A stretch of DNA of 64,000 bases, taken from the NCBI RefSeq assembly GCF_020447315.1, contig NZ_JAJADQ010000006.1, forward strand, positions 1 to 64,000, written 5' to 3'. The translations under genes were made by a program, and so were the position numbers. Source of the DNA: Hymenobacter nitidus. Lineage in GTDB: Bacteria > Bacteroidota > Bacteroidia > Cytophagales > Hymenobacteraceae. Of the stretch, positions 43,593 through 51,739 are shown piece by piece. Numbering within the stretch: the stretch's first letter is position 1; the number at the start of each line of letters is the position of its first letter. The notes beneath the pieces were generated by a model. The model was not told the DNA's origin, made no database searches, and saw only the letters and a list, made by a program, of their open reading frames with translations.

Positions 43593-45251
43593 CTACTTCA
43601 GTGCGGGCAGCTTGAAATCGTCCAGGGCGCTGGGTTTCGCCATCAACGACTCAATCTCGCTCACCGTGCGCGGGGCCCCGGCCGACAGGTTTTCGTAGCC
43701 GTTTTTGGTAATCAGAATATCGTCTTCGATGCGTACGCCGATATTCCACCACTTCGGGTCGCAGGGGCTGCCTTCGGGAATGTAAATGCCGGGCTCCACG
43801 GTAATGACTACGCCGGGCTGGAAGGGCTGGTAGGTGCCCCGGTCGTGCACATCGAGGCCCAGGTAGTGGCTGGTGCCGTGGGTGAAGTACTTGCGCACTT
43901 CGGCAGCATCCTTAACCAGACCCAGCTGGAGCAGGCCGTCGGTAATAACCTGCAGGGCGGCCTTATGGGGCGCCTGAAACTCGCTGCCGGGCTTGCACTC
44001 CTTGAAGGCGGCTTCCTGGGCGGCCAGCACCAGCTCGTAAATCTGACGCTGGGCCGGGGAAAATTTGCCGCTGGGCGGGGCCGTGCGCGTCACGTCGGCG
44101 GAGTAGCCGTGGTATTCGGCGCCGCAGTCCATCAGAATCAGGTCATTACCAAGGCGGGGCTTGTCGTTGGTTTCGTAGTGCAGAATGCAGCCGTTGGCCC
44201 CGGCCCCCACGATGCTGGGGTAGCCCTCAAACTCGGCGCCGTAGGTGCGGTACACGTACTCATGAATGCCCTGCACCGCATTTTCCGACATATCGGGCCG
44301 CAGGGCTTTCATCACTTCCTTCTGGCCGGTAGTGGAAATCTGGATGGCGCGACGCAGCAGCTTCAGCTCCTCCGGCGTCTTGATTTCGCGCATGCCGTTG
44401 AGCACCTCACTCAGCGTGGAGCCGTCGTAGCGCCCCGGGGCAGGAGCATTGGCCAATACTTTCTGGCGGTCGGCATCGGTGGCTGCCTGGCGGTAGGCCT
44501 GAATGTAGGCATCGGCGGCTACGGCATGCTGGGCTTTGCTCTGGGCTTCGAGGTAGGGCAGCAGATTAGCGGCACCAGTAGCGCCGTAGCGCTGAATCAG
44601 GTTGCGCAGCTCTCCTACCACGGGGTTGTAGTCGGCCGGGGTGCCGGACTGGCGCCGGAAGTCGGCCACGAGGCTATACAGATCGGCCGGGTCGCGCGGG
44701 TCGTCGCGCAGGTCGGTGGGCAAGTCCAAGAACAGGATTTGGCCAAAGTCGGCCCACTTGATGCCCGCCGCGGCAAACGTCTGATTATCGGCTGTGTACT
44801 GGAGCTTGAGCTGCTGCTTGGCCCCGTCGGCGCCCATGCGGCGGCCGGTCCAGGACTCGCGCTGCGGGTCGCGGTGCTGGGTGAACAGGGCTTCCGTGAC
44901 GCCGCTCTGCCCCCCGATGGTCTGGGGCTCTTTAAAGAGCAGCAGCACGGAATGCGGCTCGGTGTAGCCGGTCAGGTAGTAGAAGTCGGGGTTTTGATGG
45001 TAGATAAAGTCTACATCGTTGGCCCGGTTGCGGACGGGAGCCGCAAAAAAAACGGCAACGGAGCGGGCCGGCAGCGCTTGGCGCAGCAGCTCTCTCCGTT
45101 GCCGGTGAAATGCGGGGTCCAGGAAATCAGTGGGACGGTCGGCACCGGCAGCCCGCTGAGCGCGGACTTCCGATAAAGGACCAGCCAATGAAACCGCCAG
45201 GAGGGCGGCCAGGATTGTCCGGGGCGATTTTAGCAGAAGCGAGTAGAGCAT
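43593..45251 (-). CDS. Xaa-Pro aminopeptidase (M24), exported
   Basis: A 552-residue protein with a signal peptide (SPRTILAALLAVSLAGPLSEVRAQ) that supports the ATG at 45251. An N-terminal creatinase-like domain is followed by the pita-bread catalytic domain with its five metal ligands: aspartates in LMDCGAEYHGYSADVTR, a histidine in HGTSHYLGLDVHD, and glutamates in VEPGIYIPEG and GVRIEDD. It removes N-terminal residues before proline, here probably in the periplasm. It interrupts the usual rpmB-rpmG pairing. Confidence 0.93.
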   Translation of the reverse strand: MLYSLLLKSPRTILAALLAVSLAGPLSEVRAQRAAGADRPTDFLDPAFHRQRRELLRQALPARSVAVFFAAPVRNRANDVDFIYHQNPDFYYLTGYTEPHSVLLLFKEPQTIGGQSGVTEALFTQHRDPQRESWTGRRMGADGAKQQLKLQYTADNQTFAAAGIKWADFGQILFLDLPTDLRDDPRDPADLYSLVADFRRQSGTPADYNPVVGELRNLIQRYGATGAANLLPYLEAQSKAQHAVAADAYIQAYRQAATDADRQKVLANAPAPGRYDGSTLSEVLNGMREIKTPEELKLLRRAIQISTTGQKEVMKALRPDMSENAVQGIHEYVYRTYGAEFEGYPSIVGAGANGCILHYETNDKPRLGNDLILMDCGAEYHGYSADVTRTAPPSGKFSPAQRQIYELVLAAQEAAFKECKPGSEFQAPHKAALQVITDGLLQLGLVKDAAEVRKYFTHGTSHYLGLDVHDRGTYQPFQPGVVITVEPGIYIPEGSPCDPKWWNIGVRIEDDILITKNGYENLSAGAPRTVSEIESLMAKPSALDDFKLPALK

Positions 45252-45345
45252 ACGGCGAAAGGACGCTGAACCACCCGGCACGTTGCGTGCGAGGCCTGTT
45301 CAGCCGGTTCGGCCGTAAGGTACTACCCGGATTCCCGGAAAAAAT

Positions 45346-45585
45346 CTAGTAAACGATGAAGCCCTGCTCTTTTGCCTTCTTCAGGACCGACATGATGCCG
45401 TTCTTGTTGATGGTGCGGATAGTGCTGGTAGCAACTTTCAACGTAACCCAGGAGTCCTCTTCAGGGATGTAGAAGCGCTTCTTCTGCAGGTTCGGGTAGA
45501 ACTTGCGCTTGGTTTTGTTGTTGGCGTGCGAAACGTTGTTGCCTACGCGGGTACGCTTGCCGGTCAGATCACATACTCGTGCCAT
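45346..45585 (-). CDS. rpmB: Ribosomal protein bL28
   Basis: A 79-residue protein (MARVCDLTGKRTRVGNNVSH at the start) of standard bL28 length for Bacteroidota. NKTKRKFYPNLQKKRFY and STIRTINKNG follow the family. The ATG at 45585 gives the conserved start; upstream in-frame codons do not match. A promoter-like pair lies 44-74 bases upstream. It assembles into the large ribosomal subunit. Confidence 0.96.
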   Translation of the reverse strand: MARVCDLTGKRTRVGNNVSHANNKTKRKFYPNLQKKRFYIPEEDSWVTLKVATSTIRTINKNGIMSVLKKAKEQGFIVY

Positions 45586-45628
45586 GATATCGAGGGACTT
45601 AGAGGTTTCAATGCTGGAAAAAGGGACG

Positions 45629-45659
45629 CAAATATCGGTATTTGTGCGATAGTAACAAA
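45629..45659 (-). promoter_or_regulatory. Promoter of rpmB
   Basis: Minus-strand TTTG (45659-45656), a 19-base spacer and GATATTTG (45636-45629) fit the consensus with one mismatch in the first base of the -7 box. Confidence 0.5.
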
Positions 45660-45682
45660 CCGAAACGCTGAAAAATAAGCGG

Positions 45683-45865
45683 TTAGCCCTGGCGCGGCGG
45701 CTTGGCAGCGGCTCGGGCAACCTTGCTAAAACCCCACGGGCAGTGCCGGCAGCCACTTTTACAGCAGAATCCGCGGCGCAAATGATATTGTTCGGTGAAG
45801 ACCATAAAACCTTCCGGCGTCAGGTAATAGTCGCCCGGCTGCAAGGGTTGGGGTTGGAGGGCCAT
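45683..45865 (-). CDS. DUF5522 small Cys-rich protein
   Basis: A 60-residue protein with the family pattern: GDYYLTPEGFMVFTEQYHLRR, then GFCCKSGCRHCPWGF. Four cysteines and a histidine in a short stretch suggest a metal site. Function is unknown. It precedes rpmB on the same strand by 97 bases, with the rpmB promoter between, so it is probably a separate unit. Confidence 0.85.
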   Translation of the reverse strand: MALQPQPLQPGDYYLTPEGFMVFTEQYHLRRGFCCKSGCRHCPWGFSKVARAAAKPPRQG

Positions 45866-46014
45866 AGACCGGCAAGGTACTACGAAAAGCCCGTCGGCCC
45901 CTTGGCACGGGCTCTATACCGGGCTGCGACGGTAGCCTTTTAGGGCAAAGAAGCCGTCATTTTCGTATCTTGGAGTACCTCTCCGGACTGACCATCCGCT
46001 TCTCTGCCGCCGCT

Positions 46015-46527
46015 ATGCTGCCACACCGTACCGCCTTTTTCCCGCTGCTGCTCGCCAGCCTCTACGGCGCGCCGGCCCTGGCCCAGCAGGCCGCCGACCG
46101 GCCCGTGACGGTAGCCACTGCGGCCGAAGCCGGCTCGGTGGCCCCAGCCCAGTCGATGGCCTTATTTGATCAGTTGATAGCCAAGCCCATGCAGGAAGCG
46201 TTGCGCACCTTGCCCCAAGCCCGCAAACGGTTTGAGGCGGGACTGAAGCCCGGCGAAGCATTTTACCTGACCACCCGGGTAGTGGATGCGGACGGGCGCT
46301 TCGAGCAGGTTTTCGTGCAGGTGACCCAGTGGGAAGACACCTACGTGCAGGGTACCATTGCCAATACGCTGCAAACCGTGCAGAGCTACACCACCGGCCA
46401 GACGCTGGAGTTTACCACCAAGGCCGTTTACGACTGGACCATCGTGCGGGCCGACGGCTCGGAAGAAGGCAACTACGTGGGTAAATTCCTGGACATTCAG
46501 AGCCGGCTCGACCGGCTCGGGGAGTAA
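46015..46527 (+). CDS. Exported DUF2314-like protein
   Basis: A 170-residue protein with a signal peptide (AFFPLLLASLYGAPALAQ) supporting the ATG at 46015. The mature part resembles DUF2314: KRFEAGLKPGEAFYLTTRV near 78, QWEDTYVQGTIANTLQTV near 107 and a late DWTIVRADG. These proteins take part in unknown envelope or stress functions. A TATCTTGG box lies 41 bases before the ATG. Confidence 0.78.
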   Translation: MLPHRTAFFPLLLASLYGAPALAQQAADRPVTVATAAEAGSVAPAQSMALFDQLIAKPMQEALRTLPQARKRFEAGLKPGEAFYLTTRVVDADGRFEQVFVQVTQWEDTYVQGTIANTLQTVQSYTTGQTLEFTTKAVYDWTIVRADGSEEGNYVGKFLDIQSRLDRLGE

Positions 46528-46572
46528 GCGGCAGCGGCTTTGGGGCGCGCCAACGCCTTCGGGGCTTTTGCG

Positions 46573-46580
46573 TAGTTTTG
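46573..46580 (+). promoter_or_regulatory. -7 promoter box of rocD
   Basis: TAGTTTTG is an exact TAnnTTTG match 40 bases before the ATG at 46621. No correct -33 TTTG. Confidence 0.45.
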
Positions 46581-46620
46581 AGCTAGCTGAATCCGTTACC
46601 CGGTTTTAACCTTTCCCGCC

Positions 46621-47880
46621 ATGCACGCTACTCCCACCCACTCCGCCCCCTCCACCACCAGCCGCAGCCAGGAGCTGATGGCGCTGGAAGACCGCTACGG
46701 CGCCCACAACTACCATCCCTTGCCCGTGGTGCTGAGCCGGGGCGAGGGCGTGCACGTATGGGACGTGGACGGCAAGCAGTACTTCGATTTTCTGTCGGCT
46801 TATTCGGCCGTCAACCAGGGCCACTGCCACCCGCGCATCGTGGGCGCTATGATAGAGCAGGCCCAGAAGCTGACCCTGACGTCGCGCGCTTTCTTTAACG
46901 ACCAGCTAGGCCCGGCCGAAAAGCAGCTGTGCGAGCTGTTTGGCTACGATAAGGCGCTGCTGATGAACTCGGGCGCCGAAGCCGTGGAAACGGCCCTGAA
47001 GCTGGCCCGCAAGTGGGGCTACCAGGAAAAAGGCATTGCCCCCAACCAGGCCCGCATTCTGGTGGCCGAGCACAACTTCCACGGCCGCACCACCGGCATT
47101 ATTTCCTTCAGCACCGACCCCGACAGCACCGGCGGCTTCGGCCCCTACATGCCCGGCTACCAGGTAGTGCCCTACGACGACCTGACGGCCCTGGAAGAGG
47201 CGCTGCAGGACCCGCACGTGTGCGGCTTCATGGTGGAGCCCATTCAGGGCGAAGCCGGCGTGATGGTGCCTTCAGACGGGTACCTGGCCAAAGCCCACGC
47301 CCTGTGCAAAGCCCACAACGTACTCTTCATTGCCGATGAAATCCAGACCGGCCTGGGCCGGACCGGCGAACTGCTGGCCGTGTGCTACGAAGGCGTGCAC
47401 GCCGATATTCTGATTCTGGGCAAAGCCCTGTCGGGTGGCACCATGCCGGTATCGGCCGTGCTGGCTTCGGATGCCATTATGCTTACTATTCAGCCTGGGC
47501 AGCACGGCTCCACGTTTGGGGGCAACCCGCTGGCCTGCGTGGTACTGCGCGCCGCTCTCGACGTGCTCCACGACGAGCATTTGATCAGCAACTCCAAGGC
47601 CCAGGGCGAGGTGTTCCGCGAAAGAATGCGCCGCGTGATGGCCAAGCGCCCCGAAGTAGTGGAGCTGGTGCGCGGCAAAGGCCTGCTCAACGCGGTGGTC
47701 ATCAAGCCTCATGCCGATGGCCGCACGGCCTGGGACGTGTGCGTGAGCCTGATGGAGCGCGGCCTGCTGGCCAAGCCTACCCACGGCGACATCATCCGCT
47801 TCGCCCCGCCCCTGGTTATTACCGAAGAGCAGATGCACGAGGCCTGCGACATTATCGAGCAGGTGATTCTGGAGTTCTAA
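46621..47880 (+). CDS. rocD: Ornithine--oxo-acid transaminase
   Basis: A 419-residue class III aminotransferase. [17 protein letters not shown] near 120 binds the PLP phosphate, EPIQGEAGV near 205 and [12 protein letters not shown] near 238 hold the ring, and ILGKALSGG near 267 carries the PLP lysine. [19 protein letters not shown] near 24 is characteristic of ornithine aminotransferase rather than acetylornithine enzymes. It makes glutamate semialdehyde from ornithine for proline or glutamate. A hairpin terminator follows at once. Confidence 0.95.
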   Translation: MHATPTHSAPSTTSRSQELMALEDRYGAHNYHPLPVVLSRGEGVHVWDVDGKQYFDFLSAYSAVNQGHCHPRIVGAMIEQAQKLTLTSRAFFNDQLGPAEKQLCELFGYDKALLMNSGAEAVETALKLARKWGYQEKGIAPNQARILVAEHNFHGRTTGIISFSTDPDSTGGFGPYMPGYQVVPYDDLTALEEALQDPHVCGFMVEPIQGEAGVMVPSDGYLAKAHALCKAHNVLFIADEIQTGLGRTGELLAVCYEGVHADILILGKALSGGTMPVSAVLASDAIMLTIQPGQHGSTFGGNPLACVVLRAALDVLHDEHLISNSKAQGEVFRERMRRVMAKRPEVVELVRGKGLLNAVVIKPHADGRTAWDVCVSLMERGLLAKPTHGDIIRFAPPLVITEEQMHEACDIIEQVILEF

Positions 47881-47903
47881 GCCCGCCGCTTTTCCCGAAA
47901 CCC

Positions 47904-47941
47904 AAGCGGACCGCCTTATCTTGGCGGTCCGCTTATTTTTT
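47904..47941 (+). terminator. Terminator of rocD, close to the next start
   Basis: A perfect 12-base stem (AAGCGGACCGCC / GGCGGTCCGCTT) with a 7-base loop is followed by ATTTTTT. The next gene begins at 47946. Its loop and 3-prime arm include TATCTTGG, a near -7 box. Confidence 0.82.
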
Positions 47942-47945
47942 GCCG

Positions 47946-48488
47946 ATGACATCATTCCCCGGAAGCCGAGTCCTTCTTTTCTCCTTCGCCTTGCTAGTGG
48001 GCTGCCGCAGCGAAAAAGCAGCCTTTCAATTCCGGCCTGGTTTGGGTCCGGCTACGGCGGCCCGCAGCATGACGGCTCCCGCTGCCCTAGCTGCCGAGCC
48101 GTCAGCAATGGCCGAGCCGGCAGCACCAGCCAGACTAACAGTACCTAAAACACTGTCCAATACACCTTCCCAAGCTCACGCTGCCGCCCGGCCGCAGAGG
48201 AGCTTAGCCACGGCGCTAACGCAGATTTCCAAGCGGGAAAGTCAACGTTTCCAGGCCCAGAAGCAGACGCGCAAGCCGCGGCAGGCTGCCGATGATTCCG
48301 ACGTGTTGCACGCAGTGCTGGGCTCCCTGCTCATTATCGGCGGCGTGATACTGGGGCTGCTGGTGGGCGGCTGGCTAGGGCTGGGGCTGGGCGCCGTCGT
48401 CGTTATTGCGGGCTACTACTTTCTGGTGCTGAGCTTCGGCGGGCCGCACGCCTGGCTGGAAATCTTCCAGGAGTTCTTCAATATGTAG
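47946..48488 (+). CDS. Lipoprotein with C-terminal membrane helices
   Basis: A 180-residue protein with a lipobox signal (LLFSFALLVGC, cysteine about residue 20), an Ala/Pro-rich disordered middle of about 90 residues, and a glycine-rich hydrophobic C-terminal part (LLIIGGVILGLLVGGWLGLGLG near 122-160). The layout is common among small Bacteroidota lipoproteins. It starts 5 bases after the rocD terminator. No family name is safe; function unknown. Confidence 0.7.
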   Translation: MTSFPGSRVLLFSFALLVGCRSEKAAFQFRPGLGPATAARSMTAPAALAAEPSAMAEPAAPARLTVPKTLSNTPSQAHAAARPQRSLATALTQISKRESQRFQAQKQTRKPRQAADDSDVLHAVLGSLLIIGGVILGLLVGGWLGLGLGAVVVIAGYYFLVLSFGGPHAWLEIFQEFFNM

Positions 48489-48565
48489 CTGCCCGGTAGG
48501 CTTACCCTACGGCTCTTACCTTGGCAGAGCTGTTTGCAGAGACTTCACTTGCAATTCCTTTCTAT

Positions 48566-48931
48566 ATGATGATGTGGGGTAGTGGTAGAGTTTATTTTGA
48601 TAATGCTTTACCAAGCTTGGAATCCGTTGTTCAAAAAACGATTGAAAACTCCGGCTTGGAGCTACTATACAATGAGTCTAAAAAACATGTAGAATGTGTC
48701 GGTTCAGATACATTTGTTGACATGTGCATCATAGAAGGCAATGGTTATTATATAGCAACATTCAGGATTTATAACGCTCCAAATGAATATCTCTTGGCAG
48801 CTGTTTTGAATACACTCGTCCAAATGGGTGGGGTATATGAGATAAGGAATTTTGGCAAAGTGCATTCCCTTGAAATGCCTGATTGGGCCAGACTTCCGTG
48901 GGAAGTAGCGAAGATGCTGATTGGCAAGTAA
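48566..48931 (+). CDS. AT-rich orphan gene of unknown function
   Basis: A 121-residue protein (start MMMWGSGRVYFDNALPSLES). The base composition is visibly much lower in GC than the neighbours (roughly 40 percent by eye), and the codons favour A and T in the third position. A TTG at 48521 would give 136 residues, but it lies inside a TACCTTGG promoter-like box (48517-48524), so the ATG at 48566 is better. No domain is recognised. The composition suggests recent transfer; a small immunity or accessory protein is possible, but nothing proves it. Confidence 0.65.
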   Translation: MMMWGSGRVYFDNALPSLESVVQKTIENSGLELLYNESKKHVECVGSDTFVDMCIIEGNGYYIATFRIYNAPNEYLLAAVLNTLVQMGGVYEIRNFGKVHSLEMPDWARLPWEVAKMLIGK

Positions 48932-49038
48932 GCGTACTTAGTCGTTGTTCCTGCTCTGTATACCAGCCGATCTACGGCTGATGCCCTTGGGGCTGGTTAA
49001 TGACGGTGCGCTGCTACAACTCCACCGCTGCGCAACCT

Positions 49039-49046
49039 TACCTTTG
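49039..49046 (+). promoter_or_regulatory. -7 promoter box of hemB
   Basis: TACCTTTG is an exact TAnnTTTG match, 41 bases before the ATG at 49088. No good -33 element. Confidence 0.5.
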
Positions 49047-49087
49047 CCAACGTTGTTTTGCCCGATTGAATCTTTCCAAACGTATCT

Positions 49088-50080
49088 ATGGCCATCCTCC
49101 CTACCCACCGCCCCCGGCGGAACCGCAAGTCTGAAGTCATCCGCAACATGGTGCAGGAAACCAACCTGACCACCCACGATTTCATCTACCCGCTGTTCCT
49201 GATTGAGGGCCAGAACCAGACGCTGGAAGTAAGCTCGATGCCGGGCATTCACCGCTTCACCGCCGACCGGCTCATCGACGAAATTGGGCAGGCCGTGGAG
49301 CTGGGCATCAAGGCGTTTGCCCCGTTTCCCAGCATCAACGACGCCTTGAAAGATCGGCTGGCCAAGGAATCAGCTAACCCCGAGGGCCTGTACCTGAAGA
49401 CCGTGGCCGACATCAAGCGGCAGTTCCCCGACGTGGTGATTATGACCGACGTGGCCATGGACCCCTACTCCTCCGACGGGCACGACGGCGTGGTGGATGC
49501 CGAGTCGGGCGAGATTCTGAACGACGCCTCCCTGGAAGTGCTGGGCCAGATGGCCCTGGCCCAGGCCCGCGCCGGCGCCGACATCATCGGCCCCAGCGAC
49601 ATGATGGACGGCCGCGTAGCCTGGATTCGGGACGTGCTCGACCGCAACGCCTTTTCGCACGTGAGCATCATGAGCTACACGGCCAAGTACGCCTCGGCTT
49701 TCTACGGCCCTTTCCGCGACGCTCTGGACTCGGCCCCCAAGAAAGGCGACAAGAAAAGCTACCAGATGAACCCGGCCAACAAGCGCGAGGCCTTGCGCGA
49801 GCTGGCCCTCGACGAGCAGGAAGGCGCCGACATGGTGATGGTGAAGCCCGCCCTGAGCTACCTCGACGTGATTCACGTGGTAAAAGAAAACACCCACCTG
49901 CCCGTAACGGCCTACAACGTCTCGGGCGAGTACGCCATGATTAAGGCCGCCGCCCGCAACGGCTGGGTGGACGGCGAGAAAACCATGATGGAAGTGCTGC
50001 TCAGCATCAAGCGGGCCGGCGCCGACGCCATCCTGACGTACTTTGCCAAAGAAGCCGCCGAGGTGCTGCGCCGCGGCTAA
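49088..50080 (+). CDS. hemB: Porphobilinogen synthase (delta-aminolevulinic acid dehydratase)
   Basis: A 330-residue TIM-barrel enzyme joining two 5-aminolevulinates to porphobilinogen in heme synthesis. The active-site lysines are in SYTAKYAS near 198 and VMVKPALSY near 252. The metal-site loop reads DVAMDPYSSDGHDG near 121 with aspartates rather than three cysteines, so the enzyme is of the magnesium-type form rather than the zinc form. NVSGEYAMIKAA near 277 is a family motif. A strong terminator follows. Confidence 0.96.
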   Translation: MAILPTHRPRRNRKSEVIRNMVQETNLTTHDFIYPLFLIEGQNQTLEVSSMPGIHRFTADRLIDEIGQAVELGIKAFAPFPSINDALKDRLAKESANPEGLYLKTVADIKRQFPDVVIMTDVAMDPYSSDGHDGVVDAESGEILNDASLEVLGQMALAQARAGADIIGPSDMMDGRVAWIRDVLDRNAFSHVSIMSYTAKYASAFYGPFRDALDSAPKKGDKKSYQMNPANKREALRELALDEQEGADMVMVKPALSYLDVIHVVKENTHLPVTAYNVSGEYAMIKAAARNGWVDGEKTMMEVLLSIKRAGADAILTYFAKEAAEVLRRG

Positions 50081-50104
50081 AACCTGCTTATAGCCTTGCT
50101 TTTT

Positions 50105-50138
50105 AAGAACGCACCCTGACGGGTGCGTTCTTTTTTTT
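50105..50138 (+). terminator. Terminator of hemB
   Basis: A perfect stem (AAGAACGCACCC / GGGTGCGTTCTT, loop TGAC) is followed by a T8 run. Confidence 0.92.
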
Positions 50139-50350
50139 GTGTGGTCAGCAGCTGGTTTTGCTAAGAACCAGTCCCGCTTCACAAAAGCCGTTTCCGGTTG
50201 AGCTGAACGGATTTTTACTCTTTGGCAGATTATTCATGTGCTAAATTTTTTAGTAGAAAATTTAGGCAATTACTTGCGCATTCAACCCAATTGCCGTAAT
50301 ATCGTAGAAACAATATCTGACTTGATTTCCCATCTTTTTTAGCAAAGCAT

Positions 50351-50665
50351 ATGAATCAGTCCAGTTCTTTGTATCGGCATGGTGACGTACTTATTGCGGC
50401 CGTAGCGGCCCTACCCGTCGGGGCGGTGCCGCGGCCGGGCGTGGTGCTGGCGCACGGCGAGCATACTGGCCATTCCCACCGCATCCGGGAAACCGGCGCC
50501 GCCAGCCTGTACGCCTATGGCCACGAGCTGTACCTGCTGATTTCGGCCCCGACGGCCACGCTGGTTCACGAGGAGCACCGGCCCATTGCGCTGCCCGTGG
50601 GCGTGTACCGGGTGTGGCAGCAGCGGGAGTATACGCCCTCGGCTATTCGTACCGTAGTCGACTAG
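50351..50665 (+). CDS. Small protein with HGE-TGHSHR and VHEEH motifs
   Basis: A 104-residue soluble protein. It begins YRHGDVLIAAV near 8, has LAHGEHTGHSHRIRETGA near 33, and ends LVHEEHRPIALPVGVYRVW then QREYTP near 72-95. The histidine clusters could bind metal, and the strand-rich pattern suggests a small beta fold. I recall such proteins beside DUF6745-type genes, as here, where that gene starts 7 bases downstream. Function unknown. An AT-rich 210-base leader precedes it. Confidence 0.8.
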   Translation: MNQSSSLYRHGDVLIAAVAALPVGAVPRPGVVLAHGEHTGHSHRIRETGAASLYAYGHELYLLISAPTATLVHEEHRPIALPVGVYRVWQQREYTPSAIRTVVD

Positions 50666-50672
50666 GCAGCGT

Positions 50673-51638
50673 ATGTTCAGCATCAACGCCCGGGGCCGTA
50701 ACCTGCGCCGCCCGGCCGCTACGGCCCCGGAACCAGCCGCTCCGGCCGCCCCCGTGCTTCCCCAACCCAGCGTTGCCAACGAGCCCGCCGGCGGGGCCGC
50801 TGCCTATACCCGGCCCTATGCGGGGGTAGTGCGCACCACGCCCGAGGAAGCCCGGGCCCTGCTGCTTTCCGGCCGCATGCCCGACGAGCTGATTGTGAGC
50901 GGGGCACTGCGGCTGAATAATGAGCCTCGGCTGCGGGAGCTGCCCACGTTGCTGGAATGCACCCACCTGGAGGTCAACAACTGCCCTAACCTGGAACTGC
51001 TGCCCGAGCGGCTGCGGGCCACCAGCGTGCAGGCCGCCCGCACCGGCATCCGGGAGCTGACCGGCGACTGGCTGGTGCGCGAAACCGTGAACCTGAACGA
51101 CAACCCGCACCTGCGCCGCCTGCCCGAGCGCCTGACGGCCAAGAGCTTGTCTGTGGCCAACTGCCCCCAGCTGCTGCACCTGCCCGCTACTTTGCACCTG
51201 ACCAACTGGGTGGAAGTAGCCGGCAGTGGCCTCACCAGCCTGCCCAGTGGCCTGAAGGTGAACATCCGCTGGCAGGGCACCGCCGTGGATGAGCGCACCG
51301 CCTTTCGCCCCGAAGACCTCAAGGCCGTCGAGATTCTGAACGTGCGCAACGTGACGCGGCGGCGGGTGCTGCTGGAACGCTTCGGCCTCGACCGGTTTAT
51401 CCAGGAAGTGGGTGGCCTCATCATCGACCGGGACCGGGACGCGGGCGGGGACCGGCAGCTCATCAGCATTCCGCTCGAAGATGATGAGCCCATCGTGGCC
51501 TTGCGCGTGAAATGCCCCTCCACGGCCCACACCTACGTGCTGCGGGTGCCGCCCCACGTGCGCACCTGCCGCCGGGCCGCCGCCTGGCTGGCCGGCTTCG
51601 ACAATGAGCACGACTACCGGCCCCTTATCGAAACCTGA
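50673..51638 (+). CDS. Leucine-rich repeat protein with DUF6745-like C-terminus
   Basis: A 321-residue protein. After a Pro/Ala-rich start (residues 10-45), residues 70-200 hold short irregular leucine-rich repeats, recognisable as LRLNNEPRLRELP, LEVNNCPNLELLPERL, LNDNPHLRRLPERL and VANCPQLLHLP. The C-terminal 90 residues (RVLLERFGLDRFIQEVGG, then DDEPIVALRV and LRVPPHVRTCRRAAAWLAGF, ending IET) match what I know of DUF6745. It is co-transcribed with the small His-motif gene. The repeats suggest protein binding; the role is unknown. Confidence 0.82.
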   Translation: MFSINARGRNLRRPAATAPEPAAPAAPVLPQPSVANEPAGGAAAYTRPYAGVVRTTPEEARALLLSGRMPDELIVSGALRLNNEPRLRELPTLLECTHLEVNNCPNLELLPERLRATSVQAARTGIRELTGDWLVRETVNLNDNPHLRRLPERLTAKSLSVANCPQLLHLPATLHLTNWVEVAGSGLTSLPSGLKVNIRWQGTAVDERTAFRPEDLKAVEILNVRNVTRRRVLLERFGLDRFIQEVGGLIIDRDRDAGGDRQLISIPLEDDEPIVALRVKCPSTAHTYVLRVPPHVRTCRRAAAWLAGFDNEHDYRPLIET

Positions 51639-51739
51639 GGCGGGCCTTCCCCTGATTTTCAAGCTTTCTTTCGGCGCCTCGGACTAACCGGGACCCGGTT
51701 ATTTTCTTCCATCCTTTCCAACCCTTAACCTATTCGCGT

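Noticed and set aside
48521..48565. TTG start giving 15 more residues to the AT-rich gene
   Set aside because: The TTG overlaps a TACCTTGG promoter-like box, and the ATG at 48566 is a better start.
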